Shown here: piece after piece, positions 36,659-49,040 of the stretch
Layout of the letters: every line of letters begins with the position of its first letter
Numbering within the stretch: position 1 is the first letter of the stretch
Source: Marisa cornuarietis
Lineage: Eukaryota; Mollusca; Gastropoda; Architaenioglossa; Ampullariidae
NCBI GenBank assembly: GCA_004794655.1
Contig: SMMW01000084.1
Span: 62,001-126,000, forward strand
DNA: 64,000 bases
Reading direction: 5' to 3'
Made by a program: the position numbers and the translations under genes
Notes under the pieces: generated by a model
The model's database searches: none
Seen by the model: only the letters and a program-made list of their open reading frames with translations
What the model was told of the DNA's origin: nothing

Positions 36659-36807
36659 GTGGGTGTGTTTGTATGTATGTGTGTGTGTGTGTGGGTGTGT
36701 TTGTATGTATGTGTGTGTGTGTGTGTGGGTGTGGGTGGGTGTGTTTGTATGTATGTGTGTGTGTGTGTGTGGGTGTGTGTGTATGTGTGTGTGTGTGTGT
36801 GTGTGTC
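36376..36807. repeat. (TG)n/(TATG)n/(GTGGG) tract, 430 bp
   Basis: A long alternating purine-pyrimidine run with TTTGTATGTATG and GGGTGGGTG spacers repeating roughly every 50-60 bp. It gives long spurious frames (VCVCV on the + strand, HTHTH on the minus strand). Confidence 0.96.
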
Positions 36808-36889
36808 CCACACAGTGCAGGGCGCGGGGCGACACACCAGGTGCTCGGGCAGGGCATGATTACAGCGGCCCTTTGATGTCAGCTGTCAG

Positions 36890-37470
36890 TCATTCCACCT
36901 TCATCTTTATCTTGTATTTTCTTCTCACCCTCTCCCTCAAATCCCCTCTGTTTGATTGTTTTGTTTGTTTTCTTTTGTTTCTCTTCCAGTTTCTTTCTAT
37001 TCTTGATCGCTTCTCATCTCCTGTTGTGCTTCTTCCACGTCTTCTCCAACTCTCGCCATCGTTGTCGTCTGCTGGCTTCCTACGAGCTCCCCCTCCCCAC
37101 ACTTTACTTCTTCCACTCATTCTCTCCTTTTCTTCATCTCATCATTGCCACAGCCACTTTCACTTTTGTCACACTTTTCTTGATATTTCTGCCCTTCTCT
37201 GTTCGGCACATTTATTCTGGAATTTTCTACAACTCCCTTTTGCTGTCGTGCGCCACTTCGTTCTCCTCCATCTCTTTTCTTTTTTTTTTTCTTCTACCCC
37301 GCCTTCCCCACTCTTTACTTCCCCTGTCCGCCCTCGCTTGCTCTCTCTGTGGTCTCACTGCTCCGCCATGTTTCTCTCAACCTCTCCCTTTCCCCTCCAT
37401 TATTCTTACTTCCTTACATTTAACTTCTTACCCAGCCTCTTCAATCTTTTCTGTCTTGTCTTGTCTTGTC
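36890..37470. repeat. pyrimidine-rich tract
   Basis: The + strand is strongly T/C biased over nearly 600 bp with few G or A. This keeps two frames open; their translations are only S/L/F/P-rich low-complexity sequence. Confidence 0.7.
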
Positions 37471-37471
37471 C

Positions 37472-37526
<55 letters not shown>
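37472..37526. repeat. (GAT)n microsatellite (about 18 units)
   Basis: An uninterrupted ATGATG run; it reads as poly-Met or poly-Asp depending on frame. Confidence 0.97.
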
Positions 37527-37527
<1 letters not shown>

Positions 37528-37691
37528 GTGGCCTGCATTATCTCCTTGTCAAGCTGCATTCTCGCTGGTAAAGTCAGCAGCTATTGGCAGTGCTAAGAGT
37601 CTGGACAGTTTCTCTCTGGCGTTCAAATGCTTTTTCAGTGTCGCTGAGGCCGCCAGCTGCAAATGGACGAGGATCTGCCATGTTTTTATGT

Positions 37692-38192
37692 CCAGGTCGT
37701 GATTGTCTCTGTGTGGAAGTCGTGTCTCTATGTCCAGGCCTGATCTTTGTGTCCAGGTCGTGATTGTCTCTGTGTCCAGGCTGTGTCTGTGTACAGGCCA
37801 TGTTTGTCTCTGTGTGCAGGTCGTGTCTCTATGTCCAGGCCTGATCTTTGTGTCCAGGTCATGATTGTCTCTGTGTCCAGGCTGTGTCTGTGTACAGGCC
37901 ATGTTTGTCTCTGTGTGCAGGTCGTGTCTCTATGTCCAGGCCTGATCTTTGTGTCCAGGTCATGATTGTCTCTGTGTCCAGGCTGTGTCTGTGTACAGGC
38001 CATGTTTGTCTCTGTGTGCAGGTCGTGTCTCTATGTCCAGGCCTGATCTTTGTGTCCAGGTCATGATTGTCTCTGTGTCCAGGCTGTGTCTGTGTACAGG
38101 CCATGTTTGTCTCTGTGTGCAGGTCGTGTCTCTATGTCCAGGCCTGATCTTTGTGTCCAGGTCATGATTGTCTCTGTGTCCAGGCCATGTTT
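37692..38192. repeat. 101-bp minisatellite (about 5 copies)
   Basis: Copies are exactly 101 bp apart and nearly identical. Each is built of shorter related pieces (TCTGTGTCCAGGCTGTGTC, TCTCTATGTCCAGGCCTGA, TTTGTGTCCAGGTCATGATT), so the 101-bp unit probably grew from an older 20-30-bp repeat. Confidence 0.95.
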
Positions 38193-38227
38193 TTTCACTC
38201 TCCACTCATACATCTCTTCAAAGGTCG

Positions 38228-38239
38228 CCAGATGGCGCC
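38228..38239 (+). promoter_or_regulatory. CTCF-like AGATGGCGCC motif
   Basis: Reads CCAGATGGCGCC. Similar AGATGGCGC motifs lie at 38696-38705 and 53286-53296, with a related AAGATGGCGC at 12447-12457 on the minus strand. Binding is inference. Confidence 0.25.
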
Positions 38240-38344
38240 TCCGTCAGTCAGTCTCTCTGTTGACTGCTTTGGTCATCAGCAGTTCTTCTTCTTCTCACCT
38301 TCCTGGGCTCGTGGATTCCTCCTCTTTGGTCCTTTTTCCTTGTG

Positions 38345-38530
38345 CCCTGTGTACAGTACTTTAGAGTACGGGTAGGTGTGTACAGTAGTTTGCAAGTGAT
38401 GTCGTGTGTACAGTAGTTTACATTACTGTGTCATGTATACAGTACTTTATGGTACCGTATGTATAGTAGTTTACAGTAGGGTGTGGTGTACACAGTACTT
38501 TATGGTGTTGTATGTACAGTACTTTACAGA
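38345..38530. repeat. degenerate tandem repeat of GTACAGTACTTTA/GTAGTTTACAGTA
   Basis: Five or six imperfect copies of about 30-50 bp sharing GTGTACAGTA and TTTA. Confidence 0.7.
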
Positions 38531-38696
38531 ACTCACTGTATACCAGATGACGCACACCTACAGAAGCTCGAATATACTCGGGGTGGGGGGGGGATGAGAG
38601 AGGAGGCGGAGCAGTTTGACTGAGAAGACAGCTAGGATGGAGGGTGGTACAATGTGCACGCGCCACTGGCACGTGACAACACTACATGTTCTCCAC

Positions 38697-38898
38697 AGAT
38701 GGCGCTCTCATCAACGCTGATGACATTTGCGTGGTGCGACCGCCAGTCTTCTCCAAGCGAGTTGTCTTTCCTTGGAGAGATGGGAAACTAAGACCTTTTT
38801 CATGGTCTGGTGTTAAAGGACAACGCGAGCCCTCAGCGAAAATCGCTCGAAATAGAGCGTATAGCATCACAAAAACATATTGCGGTGGTATTTTATGA
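38697..38898 (+). CDS. weak exon candidate, unrecognised
   Basis: An acceptor-like TGTTCTCCACAG precedes 38701. The frame then reads DGALINADDICVVRPPVFSK onward and stays open to a TGA at 38896. The amino-acid mix looks protein-like, but no domain was recognised and no clean donor is evident. The last third overlaps the left end of the TTAA-flanked element at 38817, so a real exon would have been interrupted. Confidence 0.18.
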
Positions 38899-39182
38899 CA
38901 AAGAGGCACCAGAGATTTTATATTAATAGTTTTTTCTTAAGCACAGCTGGATTTGTCGATAAAACAGGAAGTGACAAAAGGAAAGTATTTCTAAAAATAG
39001 CGTCGTCTGCACGAGCTGAAGTCGAAGAGAAAAGATGCAATCCTCGGTAAAATAAAACTGACCAGAACACATTGTGCTGTTGCGGAATGTTATCTTCGAC
39101 ACTCAGAGGGAGTGAGTTTGTACTCATGAAGGAAATCCTACAGATAATGGCAGCACACGCCGGTGGATTCACTTTGTTCAGA

Positions 39183-39290
39183 GATGTGTATATAATATAT
39201 GTGTATATATGTGTGTATGTGTATATATGTGTATATAATATATGTGTATGTAATATCTGTGTATGTATGTGTATATGTGTATATATGTCA
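39183..39290. repeat. (TATG)n/(TATA) microsatellite
   Basis: Alternating GTGTATATATGTG and TATAATATATG blocks. Confidence 0.9.
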
Positions 39291-39853
39291 AGAACGCACG
39301 TGACGTGTGGACAGGTGACATACAACACACACTGACCTCACAGCGTTCTTCACGTGTTCTTTCACACAACAAAGTACAAAGACCTGCACGTGGGTTCCTA
39401 TATCTCTATAATTAAAAAAAAAAGTCCAAATATTTTCCCACACTCAACGAATTTCAAATAAATGTTAGACAACATATATCGCAGCTAAATTAAAGATTAC
39501 ATATACCCTACTAATATTCTAAATATCCCCAGTCAATATATGTGAACAAGCGAACAGGAATATCCCTTCAACAACGTAGATGTCTTCTTTCAACCTTCCA
39601 CTCAAACGTCGCTCACCGCCTCTTCTCTATATCAGCTTCATTTTCTTCCAATGTTCATCAACAGTTTCTCAAAACGTACCTGACCACTTCACACTGTCAA
39701 CGTCTGATCACAACTCACGCACCCACAGATACACACTTGCCTGTAATACTCCTTGAAACTAGATAGAAATACACACCACTACGAATCTCCCAGAGCACAG
39801 GAATTACTCCCATTATAGAATCCACTGGCAGACACACAGCAACTGACGAATCT

Positions 39854-39855
<2 letters not shown>

Positions 39856-39932
<77 letters not shown>
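39856..39932. repeat. (CA)n microsatellite, about 38 units
   Basis: Uninterrupted CA run. Confidence 0.97.
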
Positions 39933-39933
<1 letters not shown>

Positions 39934-40043
39934 CAATACTCCAATTTTCTGAATAAACCAGTAGAAACACAACTGGCGAAACACTAACCTATATACTCCC
40001 AGCAATACTCGAAATGCCGACCTTGTTTACTTTTCTCGAAAAA

Positions 40044-40044
<1 letters not shown>

Positions 40045-40112
<68 letters not shown>
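40045..40112. repeat. (CA)n microsatellite, about 34 units
   Basis: Uninterrupted CA run, 113 bp from the preceding one. Confidence 0.97.
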
Positions 40113-40325
40113 GGTACATTCCACTCAAACCATCTTTTGTTCTCTCTCTCCAGAAACTTCTGCGCTCTTGCAGACGACACCCCACGTCATACTCATCTTT
40201 TACGTCACGCTTTTCAACCATAGCAAACATATACCCCAAGGGCCACTAACCCTGCTGTACAAAACAAACAAGGGAGCTAACTCCATTTCTGTCATTCATT
40301 AATTTCACGGGTCGATCCGTGACAA

Positions 40326-40362
40326 TATATGTGTGTGTGTGTGTGTGTATATATATATACAG
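40326..40362. repeat. (TG)n(TA)n microsatellite
   Basis: TG run passing into TATATATATA. Confidence 0.93.
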
Positions 40363-40820
40363 GTGTCTGCTGTGTTCAAACGTGCCATGCGAACTTTGTC
40401 CCCACACCGTACTCAAGATTTTGCTCACAACATTTCAAAATGGATTGTTACCAGTGACTTATACAGTACAAGCAAGTCTTGGACTTTCAGTAAAGCGAAG
40501 AAATGTTATTGCTACAGCAGTGCTTACTATACAACAGCACGAGATGTTACAACAACTACGACTGCTGGTAGATCAACACCAGATACACAACATCGACAGT
40601 TTCTACACCGTGTGGTCTACAAAGTAACATGGTGTGACAGTCACAAACACATCATCAGTCGTATCTTTATCAGCATAATGATAACAACAACTGACAGTGT
40701 CAGGGCGCCATTGATGTGTGAAACTCCGAACATTCTGTACTCATATTTTGTGAATTATTATTTTAAAATGAACTTAATCTGATCATAAAGAAAAAATGTT
40801 GCACTCGGCTTGTCCTTTAA

Positions 40821-41889
40821 AGGTAGTCAGTGTAAAGAAAGATGAGATCTGCTTTGGCAATTGTCGTCGTGTAGAGCTGGGGATAAACAAGGGTCTTTCT
40901 CAACACCCGTGTAGACTGAAGCCTCGCACTTAGAGACACACGGAGCACCACCAGGTTGTCAGAAGTACGAGAGTCGATACCAAACATTGGGTACACAGTT
41001 GTATCTCCAGTAGAGACCTCCAGACTTCAGGCTTAATGTCAGATTAACACGAGTTTCTGAAATAGCTACCAACATTTTTCCTTCAGTCTTCATATCCTTC
41101 ATATATCTTCTTTCGTCTGTCTGCCAGTGGGAAGTCGACTTCAACCACACTAACGCTGAAAGTTACTGATCAGCATCATTTTAGTCTTTTCTTCTCTGTA
41201 CAACAGAAAAAATATAATAAAACATTTATTACTCGTAGATGACAAAAGATTTATTGCTCGTAGATGATAGTCTAGCCAATCAGAGAGTGTGTTACAGAAG
41301 GCACACATTTGTTCAAACTAGTGTTTCCCTTCTCTTATTTGAGTTTCCAGCTTCAACCTTATAATTAATTTTAGATTTAGTTTTATGAATGATTTATATT
41401 TTATTGTTCTAGTGTACACTACTTGTTTGTTGTTGTTTTTTAACAGCTGCTGCCGACAAAACTGTCTGATGGAATTTCTGTTCTGTCAGTCGGCTTGGTG
41501 TCTGTGCAGCTGTTGATAAAAGCACACACCCGGGTTGTCAGCACCCTACACGTGTGGGATAACATAGGCATGTGCCCTGATGTTATTTACTGCCTTTAAA
41601 GCTGCCGTGAAGGCGACTCTCGCAAGGGGCAGATAAGAGCGGGTGGTGGTTCTTCGGGTCGAGTTCCTGCGTTAGGGGAGGGGGATGGTAGGATGGGGGG
41701 ATGGGAGGGTGTAGGGCGAGAATCTTGTGGGGCCCCACTCCTTGCTGTGAACTAATGTTCCGTTATGTGAGGACAAGTCAGTGAAGCCCACACACCTACA
41801 GTCACATCACACGCTGCTCGCTGGAGACCAGCAGACCTTAGACATGTCACGTGACATGAACAATCACCCTTCATGATACATAGAGCTCG
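40821..41889. other. unique sequence
   Basis: A short duplication (TTTATTACTCGTAGATGA and TTTATTGCTCGTAGATGA) lies at 41225-41270. No gene was recognised. Confidence 0.45.
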
Positions 41890-44137
41890 CACGTGACATA
41901 ACACAAGCTCACACACAGTATCACACAACCTCACAGTGACATAACACAAGCTCACACACAGTATCACACGACCTCACAGTGACATAACACAAGCTCACAC
42001 ACAGTATCACACAACCTCACAGTGACATAACACAAGCTCACACACAGTATCACACGACCTCACAGTGACATAACACAAGCTCACACACAGTATCACACAA
42101 CCTCACAGTGACATAACACAAGCTCACACACAGTATCACACGACCTCACAGTGACATAACACAAGCTCACACAGTATTCACACAACCTCACAGTGACATA
42201 ACACAAGCTCACACACAGTACCACACAACCTCACAGTGACATAACACAAGCTCACACACAGTATCACACAACCTCACAGTGACAAAACACAAGCTCCCAC
42301 ACAGTATCACACGACCTCATAGTGACATAACACAAGCTCCCACACAGTATCACACGACCTCATAGTGACATAACACAAGCTCACACACAGTATCACACGA
42401 CCTCATAGTGACATAACACAAGCTCACACACAGTATCACACGACCTCACAGTGACATAACACAAGCTCACACACAGTATCACACGACCTCATAGTGACAT
42501 AACACAAGCTCACACACAGTATCACACGACCTCACAGTGACATAACACAAGCTCACACACAGTATCACACGACCTCATAGTGACATAACACAAGCTCACA
42601 CACAGTATCACACGACCTCACAGTGACATAACACAAGCTCACACAGTATCACACAACCTCATAGTGACATAACACAAGCCCACACACAGTATCACACAAC
42701 CTCATAGTGACATAACACAAGCTCACACACAGTATCACACGACCTCAGTGACATAACACAAGCTCACACACAGTATCACACGACCTCATAGTGACATAAC
42801 ACAAGCTCACACACAGTATCACACGACCTCACAGTGACATAACACAAGCTCACACACAGTATCACACGACCTCACAGTGACATAACACAAGCGCACACGA
42901 CCTCACAGTGACATACACAAGCTCACACACAGTATCACACGACCTCATAGTGACATAACACAAGCTCACACACAGTATCACACGCCCTCACAGTGACATA
43001 ACACAAGCTCACACAGTATCACACAACCTCATAGTGACATAACACAAGCTCACACACAGTATCACACAACCTCATAGTGACATAACACAAGCTCACACAG
43101 TATCACACGACCTCATAGTGACATAACACAAGCTCACACACAGTATCACACGACCTCACAGTGACATACACAAGCTCACACACAGTATCACACGACCTCA
43201 TAGTGACATAACACAAGCTCACACACAGTATCACACGACCTCACAGTGACATAACACAAGCTCACACAGTATCACACAACCTCATAGTGACATAACACAA
43301 GCTCACACACAGTATCACACAACCTCATAGTGACATAACACAAGCTCACACACAGTATCACACGACCTCATAGTGACATAACACAAGCTCACACACAGTA
43401 TCACACGACCTCACAGTGACATAACACAAGCTCACACACAGTATCACACAACCTCACAGTGACATAACACAAGCGCACACGACCTCACAGTGACATACAC
43501 AAGCTCACACACAGTATCACACGACCTCACAGTGACATAACACAAGCTCCCACACAGTATCACACGACCTCACAGTGACATAACACAAGCTCCCACACAG
43601 TATCACACGACCTCACAGTGACATACACAAGCTCACACACAGTATAACACGACCTCACAGTGACATAACACAAGCTCACACAGCATCACACGACCTCACA
43701 GTGACATAACACAAGCTTACACACAGTATCACACGACCTCACAGTGACATAACACAAGCTCACACACAGTATCATACACAGTATCGCACACCTCACAGTG
43801 CCATAACACAAGCTCACACACAGTATAACACGACCTCACAGTGACATAACACAAGCTCACACACAGTATAACACGACCTCACAGTGACATAACACAAGCT
43901 CACACACAGTATAACACGACCTCACAGTGACATAACACAAGCTCACACAGCATCACACGACCTCACAGTGGCATAACACAAGCTTACACACAGTATCACA
44001 CAACCTCACAGTGACATAACACAAGCTCACACAGTATAACACGACCTCACAGTGACATAACACAAGCTTACACACAGTATCACACAACCTCACAGTGACA
44101 TAACACAAGCTCACACAGTATCACACAGCCTCACACG
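41890..44137. repeat. 43-bp minisatellite (about 52 copies, 2.25 kb)
   Basis: The unit contains CAGTGACATAACACAAGCTC and ACACACAGTATCACACGACCT. Variant states (ACAACCT/ACGACCT, CACAGTG/CATAGTG, CTCCCAC) alternate and recur in blocks; units lacking 2-4 bases in the CACACA run or with TACACAAG for TAACACAAG are scattered. 43 is not a multiple of three, so no long frames form. Confidence 0.96.
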
Positions 44138-44473
44138 CAGACCAAATACCCGGACAATGTTTGGAAGGTTTCGGGTGACAACAAACATGCGTCCAGACGA
44201 AAGTCTTTTTCTCATTTGCTTCTGTTCTACAGCTCCATGTTATGGTGGAACAGCAGAGGCTTTAACCCTCACTAATGTTAAGTAAGAGAACAAACAGAAT
44301 GGTTAGTGGTAATGACACAGGGTGACATAGTGACACTTTAAGAACGGAACACAATAGTGTGAGACATAATTCTGGTGACAGGAGATGATTTGTTGTCTGT
44401 GTCAACCTTCATAATTCAGATTTCATACTTTGTTTGGGTGAAGCCACGACAGCAGCAGACAGAATAGCAAAAG
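44138..44473. other. unique spacer
   Basis: No feature recognised. Confidence 0.4.
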
Positions 44474-44523
<50 letters not shown>

Positions 44524-44605
44524 TACACTAGTACACACATACACACAGATTACACTAGTACACACATACACACATAGGTATTCACGTACGTATATAAATT
44601 ACACG

Positions 44606-44658
<53 letters not shown>

Positions 44659-44965
44659 TACACTAGTACACACATACACACATAGGTATTCACGTACGTA
44701 TATAAATTACACATGTCTACACACACACACACACATTACACTAGTACACACATACACACATAGGTATTCACGTACGTATATAAATTACACATGTCTACAC
44801 ACACACACACACACATTACACTAGTACACACATACACACATAGGTATTCACGTACGCATATAAATTACACATGTCTACACACACACACACACATTACACT
44901 AGTACACACATACACACATAGGTATTCACGTACGTATATAAATTACACATGTCTACACATCACAC
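44474..44965. repeat. 78-108-bp tandem repeat built on CA runs (about 5 copies)
   Basis: Each unit has a CA run, ACATTACACTAGTACACAC, ATAGGTATTCACGTACG and TATATAAATTACACATGTC. Anchors lie at 44579, 44687, 44765, 44845 and 44923; spacing differs through CA-run length. Confidence 0.93.
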
Positions 44966-45017
44966 ACCAGCACTGATAAGAATGGCAGCGGCCACCTAGA
45001 TGTTTACATGGATGTTT

Positions 45018-45620
45018 ACAGCTCCAATAGGTCAGCAGCCTTCAGTACTAGTGAGCCACCCTCTCCAAGGACGGCAGCTCCACGACAGGTATCTACATCA
45101 GAATCGTGACAGCAACAGCGACAATTGCTAGGCTGGACAGGGTGTGACACACCCGTATCATGAGGTTTACTATGAAGTACAGTCTGTACAAGACCCTCGG
45201 AGTAGCGACCCTGATGTACAGATACAGAGAGGAGAATCCAGGCATGCAAGAACGAACACGTGAGGAGGACCTCGTACAGGGAACTTTAATCTACGACTTT
45301 GTACAAACAACGGCCGCCAATCTCGTAGGACACCACGAACCACTACTCGCAACAGTCACGCGGAGTAACTGGTCTAGTTCGACCACGTGACCCGGCACGA
45401 CACTCTGTCACAGACTGTTCCTCAAGACACCTTGGAAGGAGGTAGACGCCGCGGTGGCCAGAAGAACTGGCTGACAATATAAAGGAGTGGACTTGTTCCG
45501 TGCAGAGGAAGAGCTGGCCGACCATATAAAGGAGTAGACTTCTTGTCCCGTGCGGTGGCCAGAAGAAGAACTGGCTGACCATATAAAGGAGTGGACTTGT
45601 CCTGTGCAGGACTTTGCTCA
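45018..45620 (+). pseudogene. RTE-like LINE relic, C-terminal part with triplicated 3' end
   Basis: Seen: 45023-45220 aligns clearly by eye with the RTE relic at 57785-57995 (shared CCACCCTCTCCAAGGACGGC, GCAGCTCCACG and TGTACAAG). The reading is broken by several frameshifts and stops. Near 45430-45480 the classic end of this LINE group is visible as TTGGAAGGAGGTAGACG and, in another frame, ...LADNIKEWT. The segment holding GGCCAGAAGAACTGGCTGAC and ATATAAAGGAGTGGACTTGT then recurs, giving three imperfect copies over 45450-45605. No RT active-site motifs remain. Dead copy. Confidence 0.75.
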
Positions 45621-47395
45621 TTATCACTCAAGACTTGTGTGAGTGGCGGGCCTTGCCAGCTGCATCCATGTGCTTCCTCCCACCCCGAGTACCAGTCATT
45701 TACCAATGAAAGAATGTCTGAGAGATCAGTAAGCTGTCCGGGTCCTCGATACACTCAGTGTTTTGGCGGACTGTAGACTACCAGAGCTACCAGAGGAGTG
45801 CTTTGTTCCCAGAATTCCCTAGTTGAGGATCAAGTCTGTTGTGCTATAGTCATCGTCTGTTGTGTTGTAGTCATCGTCTTACAACTCAAGGTAGTATCCT
45901 GTGTTATACAGCAACACAAATACTTGGATTGAGGGAAGATGAAGGATGAGAGGACTCCGCCCACAAAAGTATTTCGTCCCCTTTACTCAGAGTCTTTGCC
46001 GGACATCTTCCCCCGCAGTTCACGTGTTGACGACCTACGTTGTGATGTTGGTGATGGGATACAGAGCTGACGAGGGTTTAGCCTCCTAAGCAACATGTAT
46101 TGATGCAAAGTTCTGTTGACGTGAAACGTTTTAACGGCTCTTTTTATCGACCACGTGGTTTTCCTCGATGCTCGTGCGTGTGTCGGTGCCGCCATCACCG
46201 TGAGCGGAAAAGGACAGAATGGCTGCACCTTTCCAGACAGCAGTCTGTTTAAACGCTTCTGCCTTCTTCCCCCATTCCCGTGAAAAGGTCAGACACCGGC
46301 ATCCGAGAAAAAAAAAAACCCTTTTTCCTTCCATCAATTTTTATTCCAGAACACGGCTCATCATTATTATTATTTTTCCACAGCTTTGCGTTCTGTAAAC
46401 AGCAGGGAGAAGCCAAGCGTGCACGCATGCGCAAACATAAGGTCTCAGTTTGCACTGTGCCACCACAGACGTGTTTCTGCAGCCACAGGCCACCACTCCC
46501 ACCCCCCACCCCCACCCTCACCAGAGTGTCAAGAGAAGGTTTTAATTGTTTTCACATTGTCTCATTGTCATCATCTTTACAGGTTTGAGTTGTCTTCCCA
46601 TAGTCTGTTATTATGTTTATAGCATTATTTGTCTTCTCATTGTCTCACTGCCTTCTCTCTTCATATTGTTTTTTGTGGTAGTTGCCATAATATGTCCCTT
46701 ATACGCTAACCTAGAAAACTTCAAAATAAAGTGAACAGTGAACAGTAAATAGTTCACATAAAAGGAAAGTGAAGAAGACGTGTCTGTGGTATCACAACGG
46801 AATTTTTCAAAAAGGCATTTGTTTTATTTGTTAGAAAATAAATGCGTGTGTAAAACATTAAAATAATAGTTCCCACTGAACAGAGATGAGAGTAATTAAA
46901 TCGCTTAAACGAAATCCAAATCATGTAAAGATTACCAAGAGGGTCGAAAAATGTAAATGTGTGACAACATAAGAGTTCAGACCTGAGGTTTACATCCCAT
47001 AGTAGCTGAGACCAACGCCTTTTAACTGTCCGATGAGACCGACATCATTAGAAAGAGCGCTCACTGAGCATTGGAAATCATTTTCTGAAATTTGGTGAAT
47101 AAATAATTATTCTATATTGTCACGACCACCGCGCAGTGTATCAGTCACTCAGTCCTTTCAACACATACACGGAGCCTGGCAAATACGTGTTCTTTCACAC
47201 AAATTAACAGAAAAGAATGACTTGTCTAACGAATCTCTCTGCTTTACTAACTATACATAAAAAGAAGAGAACAAGGAAAATACACAAATGAAAAAGTCCG
47301 TTATAAACCGATTCGTACACCTAGATTATTTTAAAATAACAAAATTCCTACCATTTGAGTCTTTCCTGGTCTGTATGTCTAACAGAATGCGTAAA
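45621..47395. other. unique sequence, AT-rich after 46600
   Basis: An ATTATTATTATTATTTTT patch lies at 46361-46378 and could be a retroelement tail, but no preceding element was recognised. No gene. Confidence 0.4.
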
Positions 47396-48710
47396 GCCCT
47401 ACTCATTAAATTCACTCTACTAATTCCTACTCATTAAATTCACTCTACTAATCCCTACTCATTAAATTCACTCTACTAATTCCTACTCATTAAATTCACT
47501 CTACTAATTCCTACTCATTAAATTCACTCTACTAATTCCTACTCATTAAATTCACTCTACTAATTCCTACTCACTCTACTAATTCCTACTCATTAAATTC
47601 ACTCTACTAATTCCTACTCATTAAATTCTAATTCCTACTCATTAAATTCACTCTACTAATTCCTACTCATTAAATTCACTCTACTAATTCCTACTCATTA
47701 AATTCACTCTACTAATTCCTACTCATTAAATTCACTCTACTAATTCCTACTCATTAAATTCACTCATAAATTCACTCTACTATTCCTACTCATTAAATTC
47801 ACTCTACTAATTCCTACTCATTAAATTCACTCTACTAGTTCCTACTCATTAAATTCACTCTACTAATTCCTACTCATTAAATTCACTCTACTAATTCCTA
47901 CTCATTAAATTCACTCTACTAGTTCCTACTCATTAAATTCACTCTACTAATTCCTACTCATTAAATTCACTCTACTAATTCCTACTCATTAAATTCACTC
48001 TACTAATTCCTACTCATTAAATTCACTCTACTAATTCCTACTCATTAAATTCACTCTACTAATTCCTACTCACTCTACTAATTCCTACTCATTAAATTCA
48101 CTCTACTAATTCCTACTCATTAAATTCACTCTACTTATTCCTACTCATTAAATTCACTCTACTAATTCCTACTCATTAAATTCACTCTACTAATTCCTAC
48201 TCATTAAATTCACTCTACTAATTCCTACTCATTAAATTCACTCTACTAATTCCTACTCATTAAGTTCACTCTACTAATTCCTACTCATTAAATTCACTCT
48301 ACTAATTCCTACTCACTCTACTAATTCCTACTCATTAAATTCACTCTACTAATTCCTACTCATTAAATTCACTCTACTAATTCCTACTCATTAAATTCAC
48401 TCTACTAATTCCTACTCACTCTACTAGTTCCTACTCATTAAATTCACTCTACTAATTCCTACTCATTAAATTCACTCTACTAATTCCTACTCATTAAATT
48501 CACTCTACTAATTCCTACTCATTAAATTAACTCTACTAATTCCTACTCATTAAATTCACTCTACTAATTCCTACTCATTAAATTCACTCTACTAATTCCT
48601 ACTCATTAAATTCACTCTACTAGTTCCTACTCATTAAATTCACTCTACTAATTCCTACTCATTAAATTCACTCTACTAATTCCTACTCATTAAATTCACT
48701 CTACTAATTC
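47396..48710. repeat. 28-bp minisatellite (about 47 copies), nearly free of G
   Basis: The unit contains TTCCTACTCATTAAATTCAC and TCTACTAA. Shortened units lacking the ATTAAATTC part recur at about 47570, 48070, 48310 and 48415. The + strand holds G only in rare variants (TAGTTCC, TAAGTTC). Confidence 0.96.
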
Positions 48711-49040
48711 TTCTTCCTAATCCCTACCCTACGCTCTCTTTCTTTTCCTCAAGCTCTTCCTACTCCTGACTACTCACACCCACCCCCCACCCCGCTGGCG
48801 CTCTCCCTCACTTCATTTCCTTCATTTTTACATCATTCATACACGTCTTCCGAACAACTGACGTCATTCACGCTCTCTCGTTCTTCCACATTAATCCTTA
48901 TAAAATTTAAACTTAATCAAACGATACAGCAAATAACTATGATACCTGACATTTATATTCAAAAATGCAGGGCGCCCATCTATTTCTGTAAACAAACACA
49001 ACACATAAAGAAATAAAACTACAAGTTTTACAAACAATAC
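48711..49040. other. pyrimidine-rich then AT-rich unique sequence
   Basis: No gene recognised. Confidence 0.4.

Larger units (their letters stand above)
38813..40820. mobile_element. candidate 2.0-kb DNA transposon flanked by TTAA (Kolobok- or piggyBac-like)
   Basis: Seen: TTAA at 38813-38816 and at 40817-40820 bracket exactly 2000 bp. The left end reads AGGACAACGCGAG and the right end, on the minus strand, AGGACAAGCCGAG, matching at 11 of 13 positions. Known: TTAA duplications occur in piggyBac and Kolobok elements; Kolobok ends usually begin with two purines, as here. The interior holds long CA runs and short frames but no recognised transposase, so it would be non-autonomous. A 13-bp inverted repeat at this distance could arise by chance. 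Confidence 0.48.

Noticed and set aside
36318..37475. 385-codon frame (VCVCVC then S/L/F-rich)
   Set aside because: The TG microsatellite and the adjoining pyrimidine-rich tract keep the frame open; no domain-like sequence.
39540..39766. Possible L2/CR1 C-terminal trace (FSSNVHQQFLKTYLT)
   Set aside because: Only a short, loosely matching stretch; no tail or WNSLP motif beside it.
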